From: Bacteroidales bacterium
GTDB taxonomy: Bacteria > Bacteroidota > Bacteroidia > Bacteroidales > ML635J-15
DNA length: 38,695 nt
Direction of reading: 5' to 3'
Assembly (NCBI GenBank): GCA_027858835.1
Contig: JAQIBY010000063.1
Coordinates: 1 to 38,695 of the forward strand
Each line of letters begins with the position of its first letter. The first letter of the stretch is position 1. Shown here piece after piece: positions 23,700 to 31,787 of the stretch. The notes beneath the pieces are model-generated. The model was not told the DNA's origin and made no database searches. It saw only the letters and a list, made by a program, of their open reading frames with translations. Position numbers and translations under genes: made by a program.

Positions 23700-23746
23700 G
23701 CATACAGAACGAAGTGAAAGTATGCGCCTTCCGAAAGCTTTCGGAA
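23700..23746. repeat. Palindromic intergenic element
   Basis: GCATAC (23700-23705) pairs with GTATGC (23720-23725), followed directly by the perfect 18-bp palindrome TTCCGAAAGCTTTCGGAA (23729-23746). It resembles the other GC-richer hairpin clusters between gene blocks in this window (8241-8334, 19945-20076). Confidence 0.6.
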
Positions 23747-23906
23747 TGATGTTTAATCGGTATTACATGTCAATGTCTGAAATGGCTTGATTGTTTAAAG
23801 TTAATTACTAGGCCCTTTTCATAGATCATTTTATGATTAGTGGCAGAATCCCTGCTTGTTCTTATGATAAACTGCGGAGGTGTAATAATAGCAGACTTGT
23901 GCTAGA

Positions 23907-25328
23907 TTATTTTACCTCAAAACTCAAGCCCAGAGTAAAAATACTTGCCTCAAATCCAATGTTTCGTTTGTAATAAGCATAATTTAATGTAATTTCTTTT
24001 AGCCCAATTTTAGAAACATGAATTGAATTTAGAATGTCAGTGTATTTTATCCCAAAGCCATATTGATTAGCATGAAAGGCAGACAAGTCATAATCAGATG
24101 TGTAAAATTCTGATGTAGATAAATGTTGATTGAAAGGCTCAAAATATCTTGCTTTACTTTGGATATAGAATCTATATGATGGATATAGCGTGAGTCTTTT
24201 TGAAACACTTAGATGGATTTTAACGGGTATTTCCAAGCTTGCCGTGTGTGATTTAACGCCCCAGCTATCAGCATAAAACCGGTAGTATGTTCGTGTAATA
24301 AGAAATTCGTTGATGTAATAATTGAATCGTAATCCAATTGGCACTTTTATTCTTTCAGCTGGCAAGCGTTCGATATCGTCTGCGAGTTGAAAAACGCCAG
24401 TATTATCTTCGCTTGAATAGACAGGAATATAATCCGCTACACCCATGTAATAATCATCTTTGTCAGCAAAATAAACGCGCTGCATTGGGTTTCCGAGCCA
24501 ACCGTTTTGATAAATGATATCTGAAATAAATGATATTTGGGCTCTTGTTGATAAAATTTGAGAAATGCTAAGCGAAGCAGAAATTGTATTTCTTCTTGTT
24601 TTAGTTTTATCCAGCAAACTCCCTGAATGCGGAGACCAAATATCTATCCCTTCTTTCCAAGCAATGAATCCATTACTTCTGAGGATATCAGCATCTTCGA
24701 AAATCCCACTGTACAAATCGCCATTAATATAATCATCAATTTCAACCGGGTATAATGGATTCCATTCGCCTATTTGTGCAATTGCATTTAAATTAATTTC
24801 TGTGTTTTTTTCATTAAAAAGCTTAGTAAAAGCTCCTCCAACACCCATGGATTTGAAATCGTATTCTTGCGAGAAGTTAATATTAGCACTCCAAATATTA
24901 TTGCGATTATCAGAGGAGTGAGAAAAAGCGATGAGGCCGCTTATTAATTCATCGCTTTCTGAAGCTCCACTGGAAGCAACCCATGGCGAGCCTTCAACTG
25001 ATAGATTTTGAGATGCTGAGGTCTGAAACGGATTTAGGTTGCCAGAAGATGCAGATGTGTATGCTGATACTTTTGCGTTAATCGTCAATACATCATCGGC
25101 ATTGACAGGAATAGATACCACGATTTTTCCGGCAGCATCTGTTAGTTTTTCGTTGCCTAGCCCTCCTGTTACCGAAGCATGCTTCCCATCTTGTTGGTAA
25201 TAGCTTGAGATGATATCAATTTCTGTGTTTTCCAGTACTCTGCGCTTATAATTTAAGCTACTGTCTTCAGATTGCGCAGAAGAAATAACGGGTATTAACA
25301 GGATAATAATAATAGTAATTCGCCACAT
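23907..25328 (-). CDS. DUF3570 outer-membrane beta-barrel protein
   Basis: 473 residues with a signal peptide (MWRITIIIILLIPVISSAQ). The body matches DUF3570: an N-terminal NYKRRVLENTEIDIISSYYQQDGKHASVTGGLG segment, then alternating strands and long loops, VYFADKDDYYMG, ERLPAERIKVPIGLRFNYYINEFLITRTYYRFYADSWGVKSHTASLEIPVKI (a highly characteristic stretch), and a terminal strand near LGLSFEVK. Prediction: an outer-membrane barrel of 16 or so strands. DUF3570 genes recur beside DUF4266, ApbE and DUF2271 genes. Here it is the last gene of the operon, starting 12 bases after the DUF4266 stop. A role as the outer-membrane scaffold or conduit for a surface redox protein is inference. Confidence 0.88.
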   Translation of the reverse strand: MWRITIIIILLIPVISSAQSEDSSLNYKRRVLENTEIDIISSYYQQDGKHASVTGGLGNEKLTDAAGKIVVSIPVNADDVLTINAKVSAYTSASSGNLNPFQTSASQNLSVEGSPWVASSGASESDELISGLIAFSHSSDNRNNIWSANINFSQEYDFKSMGVGGAFTKLFNEKNTEINLNAIAQIGEWNPLYPVEIDDYINGDLYSGIFEDADILRSNGFIAWKEGIDIWSPHSGSLLDKTKTRRNTISASLSISQILSTRAQISFISDIIYQNGWLGNPMQRVYFADKDDYYMGVADYIPVYSSEDNTGVFQLADDIERLPAERIKVPIGLRFNYYINEFLITRTYYRFYADSWGVKSHTASLEIPVKIHLSVSKRLTLYPSYRFYIQSKARYFEPFNQHLSTSEFYTSDYDLSAFHANQYGFGIKYTDILNSIHVSKIGLKEITLNYAYYKRNIGFEASIFTLGLSFEVK

Positions 25329-25340
25329 AATTTTATATTT

Positions 25341-25568
25341 TTAGTTACACCCACATCCACCACCATTTTGACCACCGTTAGCCCCAGATGCAGCCTCTCT
25401 ATAAATCTGAAATGTAGTTTCAAATTCATTCGTTTTTCGCTCACTTAATTTCATGTCGGGGTCATTTATGTTAATTTTCTCATATTCTTTTACAACTGTA
25501 CATGAGCTAAGAAGCAGAGCACAGAAGATAGCACAGCATAGAATTCCGAGTTTTCTCTTAGTTTTCAT
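25341..25568 (-). CDS. DUF4266 small lipoprotein
   Basis: 75 residues. Lipobox LLSSC with the lipidated Cys at 23 (KLGILCCAIFCALLLSSCTVV), then VKEYEKININDPDM, the DUF4266 signature, and a glycine-rich tail ending GGGCGCN with two cysteines. It should be anchored in the inner or outer leaflet of the outer membrane. The CxC at the very C terminus, in an operon with a thioredoxin, could be a redox or metal-binding site (inference). Its ATG overlaps the stop of apbE (ATGA), so translation is coupled. Confidence 0.9.
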   Translation of the reverse strand: MKTKRKLGILCCAIFCALLLSSCTVVKEYEKININDPDMKLSERKTNEFETTFQIYREAASGANGGQNGGGCGCN

Positions 25569-26548
25569 TGTGTATTAATTTTAATGTTATTTGATGTATG
25601 TACTTTTCCTGAATTATCAATAATGATGCATTCCGTTTCCGGGATTTGGTTGATTCTGTCTATGCCAATTTCTATTCCCATAATAAAAATAGCCGTAGCC
25701 AATGCATCAGCCAGTTCTGCTTTAGGTGAAAAAACAGTTACGCTCGTAATTCCTTGAGCAGGGTATCCGGTTTTAGGATCAATAATATGAGAAAATTTCT
25801 TCCCATTAAATTCTACTTGTTTTTCATAATCGCCTGATGTTACAACGGCTTCCCCGGAAATATTGAAAGTACCATATGCGTGCTCTTTGTTCCAAGGATT
25901 CGTAATTGCAACTGTCCAATCTGAACCGTCTGCTTGTTTACCCCATGTATTCATGTCGCCTGATGCGTTAATAATACCACCACTAGCCCCTTCATTAATA
26001 AGCAAATCTTTGGCTTTATCTGCTGCATAGCCTTTTCCCAGTGCACCAAAAGTTAGCTTCATGCCTTTTTCTGTGAGAAACACAGTGCTTTCTGCTTCAT
26101 TCAGGCGAATATTTTCATAATTAACCAAAGAAACGGCATCTTTGATTTTAGTTTCAGAGGGCATTGATGTCATGCTACCATCAAATGTCCAAACCTTATT
26201 CATAGAGCCGATAGTTATGTCAAAAGCACCGTCGGTTATTTGAGAAAGATACAATGAGCGTTGGATTAAGTTAAATAGTTCATTACTTACTTTTACCGGT
26301 TTGATGCCTGCATTTTGGTTGATTTTTTGCGTCTCAGAATCGGAATCCCATGATGAAATTATTTTTTCAATCCGTTGAATTTCTGCGACTGCAAGTGAAA
26401 TAAATTTTTCTGCTTCTGCCGAATCGTTGCATACTACTGCAATGCTAAACTTACTACCCATTAGCTTTAATGTGCGATGGTAGTTGTTCTGGGCTGATAT
26501 TGTTGATAATATCAAAATAAATCCCAGCGTAAAAATTAATTGCTTCAT
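25565..26548 (-). CDS. apbE: FAD:protein FMN transferase
   Basis: 327 residues with a Sec signal peptide (MKQLIFTLGFILILSTISAQ) and no lipobox. ApbE landmarks: LMGSKFSIAV (about 29-38), TDGAFDITIG (about 106), FGALGKGYAADKAKDLL (about 168), GGIINASGDMNTWG, SGDYEKQV (about 239), FSHIIDPKTGYP (about 253) and the Mg-binding ADALATAIFIMG (about 281). It transfers FMN from FAD onto a Thr of an extracytoplasmic target bearing an (S/T)GAT-type motif. No FMN_bind or Nqr/Rnf gene is adjacent; the only such motif in the operon is DAITGAT of the DUF2271 protein. Its start codon directly follows the thioredoxin stop. Confidence 0.95.
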   Translation of the reverse strand: MKQLIFTLGFILILSTISAQNNYHRTLKLMGSKFSIAVVCNDSAEAEKFISLAVAEIQRIEKIISSWDSDSETQKINQNAGIKPVKVSNELFNLIQRSLYLSQITDGAFDITIGSMNKVWTFDGSMTSMPSETKIKDAVSLVNYENIRLNEAESTVFLTEKGMKLTFGALGKGYAADKAKDLLINEGASGGIINASGDMNTWGKQADGSDWTVAITNPWNKEHAYGTFNISGEAVVTSGDYEKQVEFNGKKFSHIIDPKTGYPAQGITSVTVFSPKAELADALATAIFIMGIEIGIDRINQIPETECIIIDNSGKVHTSNNIKINTQ

Positions 26549-26986
26549 TTACAGTTTGCTTTCTAGATAAGCAATATATTCTTTTGAGCCCATGTCTTTA
26601 TAACCTGCAGTGCAAATTACTTTTCCTTCTTTGTCTAAAATAACAATTAATGGAAATTGACCTTGTTGATTATATTTTTCTGCAAGTTCTTTGTTTTTAT
26701 CTTGTTGAATTTCATCAAGTTGATTGCGATGACGTCTCGGAAAGTCAGCATCTACAAATATTACATTATTATCTGCCCACGTTTTAAATTCTTCTGTGTC
26801 AATAACCTGATTGTTGAGTTTAATACATGGTGCACACCAATCTGATCCATGAAAAAATATCATAATATTTGTGTTGGATTCCATTGCCTTCGATTTTGCC
26901 TCATCAAAGTCAAAACCCTCTGATTGTGCATTGCTGACTGAAGCAAAGGAAACAATGACTATAATTACCAGTGCAAGTTTTTTCAT
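26549..26986 (-). CDS. Periplasmic thioredoxin-family protein
   Basis: 145 residues with a signal peptide (MKKLALVIIVIVSFASVSNAQ). The thioredoxin fold shows NIMIFFHGSDWCAPCIKLNNQV with the active-site CAPC at about 51-54, and a cis-Pro segment GQFPLIVILDKEGKVI (about 107). The GSDWCAPC form is typical of exported DsbD-gamma/thioredoxin_7-like proteins in Bacteroidota. Its target may be the cysteines of its operon partners: C85/C104 of the DUF2271 protein and the CGC tail of DUF4266 (inference). It sits between the DUF2271 gene (16-base gap) and apbE (no gap). Confidence 0.9.
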   Translation of the reverse strand: MKKLALVIIVIVSFASVSNAQSEGFDFDEAKSKAMESNTNIMIFFHGSDWCAPCIKLNNQVIDTEEFKTWADNNVIFVDADFPRRHRNQLDEIQQDKNKELAEKYNQQGQFPLIVILDKEGKVICTAGYKDMGSKEYIAYLESKL

Positions 26987-27002
26987 AATTTAAAAGATAT
27001 AA

Positions 27003-27782
27003 TTATTGTTTTATAAACTGACCATAGGCTTTGTCGCCGTTGATATTATTCACACGAACTAAATAAGTGCCATTAGGTAATAAATTGATATCCATATTTA
27101 CAACTTTGTTAGTAGGCAGTTGAATCGTATTATTTATTACGATGCTGCCAATCATATTGTAAACGGTAATTTGAGCTTTTCCATAGCTCATGTTTTCCAG
27201 ATTCATTTGGATGTTTTTATCTGTTGGATTCGGGAAAAAGCTTAATTTATTTGCTGTTTCTGCAATCCCAATGGATGTGCTTGGTGACCAATCGATGCTA
27301 ATTGAATTAAAGCTTGGAGCATCTGATGGGTTTAAACTTTCCGAGTTGGTGCTTTTATTGAAGCTAAACTCAGAATAATTGCCTGCTTGATTTTTATCCG
27401 TGAGTTCAAAGCAAACTTTATATGTGCCATCAGGGGTGAGATTTCCATTAAAGTCTGTGCCATCCCATGTGCAATTTCGAGTAGTATGCTGTGTTTGTGT
27501 GGCTCCGGTAATGGCATCGGTTGTGTTGCAGGTTTCATCACTGGCCGTTGTTGTTGTTTGCCAAGCTAGAAGATACTGAATTTGTTCATTAGCATAGGCC
27601 ATAAGCGTTTTGACAAAATTTCCACTATCATCTTCAACCCAAACAGCAACAACATGTCTAGGTGTAAATTGACCTCCTGCATTACTCGTGGTAACACTAA
27701 CGGATAATTGCCCGTTGGTTTGTCCTTGTAAGGAAAAACTCAAGAGTATTGCAACAATTAAAGAAATGAGCTTTGTTTTCAT
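27003..27782 (-). CDS. DUF2271 protein with flavinylation-like motif and T9SS type A tail
   Basis: 259 residues: signal peptide (MKTKLISLIVAILLSFSLQGQ), a DUF2271 domain (about 25-165: GGQFTPRHVVAVWVEDDSGNF, QYLLAWQ, NCTWDGTDFNGNLTPDGTYKVCFEL), then a type A sorting domain from about 186 (LSFFPNPTDKNIQMNLENM, ITVYNMIGSIV, LLPNGTYLVRVNN, GQFIKQ). Residues 89-95, DAITGAT, match the motif at which ApbE attaches FMN to Thr in NqrC/RnfG-type proteins, making Thr95 the predicted acceptor. Cys85 and Cys104 flank this loop. Being first in an operon with apbE, it is likely a covalent flavoprotein, and the T9SS tail predicts export across the outer membrane. The tail is an addition: DUF2271 proteins in other phyla, as I recall them, end after the domain. 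Confidence 0.85.
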   Translation of the reverse strand: MKTKLISLIVAILLSFSLQGQTNGQLSVSVTTSNAGGQFTPRHVVAVWVEDDSGNFVKTLMAYANEQIQYLLAWQTTTTASDETCNTTDAITGATQTQHTTRNCTWDGTDFNGNLTPDGTYKVCFELTDKNQAGNYSEFSFNKSTNSESLNPSDAPSFNSISIDWSPSTSIGIAETANKLSFFPNPTDKNIQMNLENMSYGKAQITVYNMIGSIVINNTIQLPTNKVVNMDINLLPNGTYLVRVNNINGDKAYGQFIKQ

Positions 27783-27863
27783 AATGTTAAAAATTTTTAA
27801 ATTTTAAATTAGACGAGAAAAACAGTTGATGGTTGCATTTAAAGATATGTTTTTTTTTCAGGC

Positions 27864-29123
27864 TTACCCTATGCAAACTTTATGAAACATTTCGCTGTTC
27901 AGATGTTTTCGTGCTGCTTCGCGAATGGCTTCCGGTGTGATTGATTGGATTCTATCGATGTAATGCTTGTAGTAAGTGAAATCCAGATTCATTTCATCCA
28001 AATAACGAAGTACTGATGCATGATTGAAAACGCCGTCGAAAACGGATAATAATTCCCCAGACATGTAGTTTTGAATGAGTTCAAGCTCCTCATTGTTAAT
28101 CAGTTGCGTTTTCATATTGTCGATTTCCAAGTCAATTTGCTTGATGGTATCATCTAAATATGCTTTTCCCACTTCGGCTTGTATGCTGATATTTGTTCCG
28201 GTTGTTTTCGGACTGATTGACGAGTATATCCCGTAAGTATATGCTTTTTCCTCTCGTATATTTGTCATAAGTCGTGAACCGAAATAATCTCCAAATACCG
28301 TATTCATAATTTTGAAATCAAAATAATCAGAATGTCCGGGGCCAATGCAGGGCGCTGTCCAATACAGGGCTGTCTGAACTTGTTTTTCTTCTTTTTGGAT
28401 GAGCGTTTCACTTTTTCTGTCTTTTAAAAAGCGCTTCGGCTCGGGTAATATTGCTTCAACCGGATGTTGCCCAAAAAGTGTGTCAATTTTTGAAATAAAC
28501 ACTCTCGGGAAATTTCCGGAGACATAAATGTTGAATTGACTGTTTTTGTAATAGGTGTTATAAAATTGAATCAAATCCTCCCGTGATAAATTATCAAAAT
28601 CTGATGATTTTGGGAAATAACCCATCGGATGATTCTCTCCCCAGAGCATTTTCATGGCATGTTGTCTTGCCAAAAATGCCGGCTTTTTTAGTTGCTTGAT
28701 GAGTCCTGATTTTCCTTTTTCTTTTAGAAAATCGAGAGATACCTGATCGATAATCGGGTCAAAAAGAATCTCATGAATTATGGGCAAGGCTTTTTCCAGA
28801 TACATGAGCGGAATGTAAAACGAGAAAATAGACCAATAGGTTTCGATTCGTTGTTGCACGAAAATTCCGAAATAATCCAATTTTTCCTCAATTTCTGCGG
28901 AATTCGGGTGTTGGTTACTTCCTTCACGGATAATGGCGTTTGTCATTGCTGAAATAAATGCTTTTTCCTGAAATATTCGACCTGCGGGGAATACAAAGTC
29001 AATTTTCAGTGCATTGATATCATTATTGTAAAAACTTGATAATTTAATTCCGTTTTGCAAGCTATTGTTTTCTTGTTGAAGGAATTTAATTTCTGATATT
29101 TTGTGAATTTTTGGTTTAATCAT
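27864..29123 (-). CDS. M16-family peptidase homologue, non-catalytic partner
   Basis: 419 residues from ATG 29123-29121, one base after the stop of the catalytic partner; the frame is open further upstream but that part overlaps the partner gene. It has the M16 fold pattern (ALKIDFVFPAGRIFQEKAFISAMTNAIIREG, RLMTNIREEKAYTYGIYSS) but no HxxEH zinc motif, so it should not cleave by itself. The R...Y element in IREEKAYTYG is the substrate-binding R/Y pair found in the inactive subunit of two-component M16B peptidases. It probably pairs with the product of 29125-30360. No signal peptide: cytoplasmic. Confidence 0.85.
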   Translation of the reverse strand: MIKPKIHKISEIKFLQQENNSLQNGIKLSSFYNNDINALKIDFVFPAGRIFQEKAFISAMTNAIIREGSNQHPNSAEIEEKLDYFGIFVQQRIETYWSIFSFYIPLMYLEKALPIIHEILFDPIIDQVSLDFLKEKGKSGLIKQLKKPAFLARQHAMKMLWGENHPMGYFPKSSDFDNLSREDLIQFYNTYYKNSQFNIYVSGNFPRVFISKIDTLFGQHPVEAILPEPKRFLKDRKSETLIQKEEKQVQTALYWTAPCIGPGHSDYFDFKIMNTVFGDYFGSRLMTNIREEKAYTYGIYSSISPKTTGTNISIQAEVGKAYLDDTIKQIDLEIDNMKTQLINNEELELIQNYMSGELLSVFDGVFNHASVLRYLDEMNLDFTYYKHYIDRIQSITPEAIREAARKHLNSEMFHKVCIG

Positions 29124-29124
29124 C

Positions 29125-30360
29125 TTATTTCGCGTAATATCTGAGGATTGAAAATTGATTCGGATTAATGCGCTCTGAAATATTTTTTTGGATTTGCTCG
29201 TGAGTTGTTTTGAGATAAAACTCAGACTCTTCATTAATTCTTCCGATGTCGCCGAGTAGCTCAAAGTATGCAAGGTTGAAGGCTTTGTTTGAAATAGGGA
29301 TTCCTGAAAAAATCCATGAAGAAACGGCCTTGTTCGCAACTTTCGAACATTCATATTCCGTTACCGGATTTTCATGCAATTCCTGCAAGCTTTCCAGCAA
29401 TGCATTTTCTGCATCTTTTAGGCTGTATTTTGAGTGCGGATGTCCGAAAATCTGTAGTAATCCGGGGTCAATGCTACCATCAATCCAAGCATCCAGTTCA
29501 GTGAAAATTTTCTTTCCTTTCACCAGATTTTTATATAGTCGTGATGATTTTCCGTTTGAAAGAATGTCGGAAATTAAATCCATGGCATAATAATCCGGAT
29601 GCATTCTGTCCGGCATATGCATTGAAATATTGATTGCATCCTGAGCTACCTCAGACCAATGCTCGATAATACGTTGTTTATTTTGTATTCTCTCTTTAGG
29701 GATAATCGCTTTTTTAAGATTTCCTTGCGGGATATTTCCGAAATACTTTTCAATTAAATCAATGACTTTTTGCGTATTTACATTTCCGGCAACTGCAATA
29801 ATTGCATTGTCAGGACTGTAATAACGATGGTAAAAGTCTAACAGTTCAGATTTTGTTGCATCGGCGATATGCGATTCTGCAATTCCTATGGTTGACCAGC
29901 GGTATGGATGCGTTTTAAATGACATCTTACGAATGAGTTCATCCATATCTCCGTACGGTTGATTCAGATATCGTTCTTTGAATTCTTCAATCACTACCGA
30001 TTTCTGTGCCTTTATGCTTTTGTTGGTGAGACTAAGGTTTTGCATTCTGTCTGCTTCCAGAAAAATTGCAGTTTCAATATTAATGGCAGGGAGGGTTTCA
30101 TAATAATTTGTGATATCATTATTTGTGAAAGCATTGTTTTCTCCGCCTGCTGCTTCGAGTACTTTATCAAAATTAACTGCATGTTTTGAGCCGGTGAACA
30201 TCAGGTGTTCAAAGAGGTGAGCCATTCCTGTTCTTTTCGGGTTTTCAAATTTTGCACCTACATTATATAATGTGTTTATGCAGACCAGAGGCGTTGTTTT
30301 GTCCTCGTGAACAATAAGTCTCAGCCCATTTGCAAGCTGGTGTTTTGAAAAATGTAACAT
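29125..30360 (-). CDS. M16-family zinc peptidase, catalytic subunit
   Basis: 411 residues. The inverted zinc motif HLFEH is at 48-52 (GMAHLFEHLMFTGS), with the downstream Glu ligand in the VVIEEFKERY helix (about 125-129). Typical M16B elements follow: NAFTNNDITNYYETLP, YYSPDNAIIAVAGNV and SSRLYKNLV. There is no signal peptide, so it is cytoplasmic or functions with a dedicated export route; it likely degrades oligopeptides together with the inactive partner encoded one base downstream. It begins after the terminator of the oxidoreductase operon, so it has its own promoter or is reached by read-through. Confidence 0.92.
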   Translation of the reverse strand: MLHFSKHQLANGLRLIVHEDKTTPLVCINTLYNVGAKFENPKRTGMAHLFEHLMFTGSKHAVNFDKVLEAAGGENNAFTNNDITNYYETLPAINIETAIFLEADRMQNLSLTNKSIKAQKSVVIEEFKERYLNQPYGDMDELIRKMSFKTHPYRWSTIGIAESHIADATKSELLDFYHRYYSPDNAIIAVAGNVNTQKVIDLIEKYFGNIPQGNLKKAIIPKERIQNKQRIIEHWSEVAQDAINISMHMPDRMHPDYYAMDLISDILSNGKSSRLYKNLVKGKKIFTELDAWIDGSIDPGLLQIFGHPHSKYSLKDAENALLESLQELHENPVTEYECSKVANKAVSSWIFSGIPISNKAFNLAYFELLGDIGRINEESEFYLKTTHEQIQKNISERINPNQFSILRYYAK

Positions 30361-30371
30361 AGAATTCTTAT

Positions 30372-30408
30372 CAAAAAATGAACAGCATACCCAAAAGTAT
30401 GCTGTTCA
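30372..30408 (-). terminator. Rho-independent terminator of the oxidoreductase operon
   Basis: Minus-strand stem TGAACAGCATAC / GTATGCTGTTCA (30408-30397 and 30390-30379) around a six-base loop, followed by a T run (30378-30372). It lies 25 bases beyond the gamma-subunit stop. Confidence 0.9.
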
Positions 30409-30432
30409 AAATATTATGTTTTACTCAGTTGA

Positions 30433-30984
30433 TTAAGCTTTTTGAACTTCTTCAACAATTGTGAGTCCGTGCTTAATTGCCTTTTCATTCAATGGCAATA
30501 ATTTGTGATGTCTTGCGGGAAGTGATTTTTTAAGTCCTTCCATGACATTTTCCATTTTCACGATGGGTTTAATTTTGAGGTATCCACCCAAAACAACCAT
30601 GTTAAAGGTTTTAGAGTTTCCTAATTCTGCAGCTCCCTTGGTTCCTTCAATTTTATAGATAGAAATGTCTTTTCTTTTAGGAACACGGGTTATCCCATTT
30701 GGATCATAAATCAATATACCTCCTGGTTTAACCATTGATTCAAATTTATCCATAGATTGTTGATTCAGGATAATGGCAGTGTCATAATCTGTCAAAATGG
30801 GAGAACTGATACGTTCATCGCTGATAACAACGGTAACGTTCGATGTTCCACCGCGCATTTCGGGTCCGTATGAAGGCATCCAGGAAACTTCCTGTCCTTG
30901 CATAAGTCCGGAGTATGCGAGGATTTTCCCCATGGACAAAACACCTTGTCCACCAAATCCGGCTATGATGATTTCTTCAGTCAT
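30433..30984 (-). CDS. 2-oxoacid:ferredoxin oxidoreductase, gamma subunit
   Basis: 183 residues, the usual size of a separate gamma subunit. GFGGQGVLSMGKILAYSG (9-26), SWMPSYGPEMRGGTSNVTVVIS (34-55) and ILTDYDTAIILNQQSMDKF are family signatures. It completes the four-subunit, oxygen-sensitive enzyme that oxidatively decarboxylates a 2-oxoacid to acyl-CoA and reduces ferredoxin, or runs in reverse. It is the last gene of the ferredoxin-alpha-beta-gamma operon, 12 bases after the beta-subunit stop. Confidence 0.93.
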   Translation of the reverse strand: MTEEIIIAGFGGQGVLSMGKILAYSGLMQGQEVSWMPSYGPEMRGGTSNVTVVISDERISSPILTDYDTAIILNQQSMDKFESMVKPGGILIYDPNGITRVPKRKDISIYKIEGTKGAAELGNSKTFNMVVLGGYLKIKPIVKMENVMEGLKKSLPARHHKLLPLNEKAIKHGLTIVEEVQKA

Positions 30985-30996
30985 ATCAATTAAGTT

Positions 30997-31785
30997 TTAT
31001 TTATTAACTAATTCTCCGTTGAGTTTAATATCTCCAAGTTCGTAAAATGGCAACATGTTTTCAACTAGCCATTTATTTGCTTCAACAGGAGGTAATTTCC
31101 AACCGGAGTTACAATTGGATACGATTTCCACAAAGGATACGCCTTTTTTGAGTGTTTGATTTTCAAAAGCTTGACGTACTGCTTTTTTTGCTTTACGCAC
31201 GTGTCTTGGTGTATGGACAGCTTGGCGAGTAACATAATGCGTACCGTCTAGTTGAGCGACCAGCTCCGTCATTTTAATCGGACCACCCATCATTTCAGCA
31301 ATGCGACCATATGGTGAGGTTGATGATTTCATTCCCGGAAGGGTAGTAGGAGCCATTTGTCCACCTGTCATTCCGTAAATTCCGTTATTGATAAAGAAAA
31401 TAGCAATATTTTCTCCACGGTTGCAGGCATGAATTGTTTCTGCTGTACCTATCGCAGCTAAATCACCATCTCCCTGATATGTGAAAACATATTTATTAGG
31501 CATGGTTCTTTTTAGAGCTGTTGCAACCGCCGGGGCACGACCATGTGCAGCTTCCTGCATGTCAATATCCAAGTAATTATACATTAAGACAGAACAACCG
31601 ACTGGTGTAACACCAATGGTTTCACCCTGAATGCCCATTTCTTCAATAACTTCGGCAATCAGCCTGTGTGCTGTTCCGTGACCACAGCCCGGACAATAGT
31701 GCAGGGTGTTATCGGTCATAACCTCGGATTTTTTATAAACCAGGTTTTCTTCTTTGATGATATCTTCTAATTTAATTTCAGCCAT
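30997..31785 (-). CDS. 2-oxoacid:ferredoxin oxidoreductase, beta subunit (TPP-binding)
   Basis: 262 residues. CPGCGHGTAHRLIAEV (about 32-47) provides cluster/TPP-site cysteines; the TPP motif runs from GDGDLAAIG (about 100) to NNGIYGMTGGQMAPTT (about 132-147). VEIVSNCNSGWKLPP is also typical. The substrate class (2-oxoglutarate or branched-chain oxoacids) cannot be fixed from this subunit. It begins two bases after the alpha-subunit stop. Confidence 0.94.
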   Translation of the reverse strand: MAEIKLEDIIKEENLVYKKSEVMTDNTLHYCPGCGHGTAHRLIAEVIEEMGIQGETIGVTPVGCSVLMYNYLDIDMQEAAHGRAPAVATALKRTMPNKYVFTYQGDGDLAAIGTAETIHACNRGENIAIFFINNGIYGMTGGQMAPTTLPGMKSSTSPYGRIAEMMGGPIKMTELVAQLDGTHYVTRQAVHTPRHVRKAKKAVRQAFENQTLKKGVSFVEIVSNCNSGWKLPPVEANKWLVENMLPFYELGDIKLNGELVNK

Positions 31786-31787
31786 GA

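Larger units (their letters stand above)
23568..23906. other. Non-coding convergent gap with hairpins
   Basis: 339 bases between the converging polyamine and DUF3570 operons. It holds two structured elements, listed separately at 23604 and 23700, and otherwise nothing I can name. Confidence 0.6.

Noticed and set aside
29124-29354. 77-residue N-terminal extension of the inactive M16 subunit
   Set aside because: It lies entirely within the partner gene in another frame and has no M16-like sequence; ATG 29123 is the natural start.
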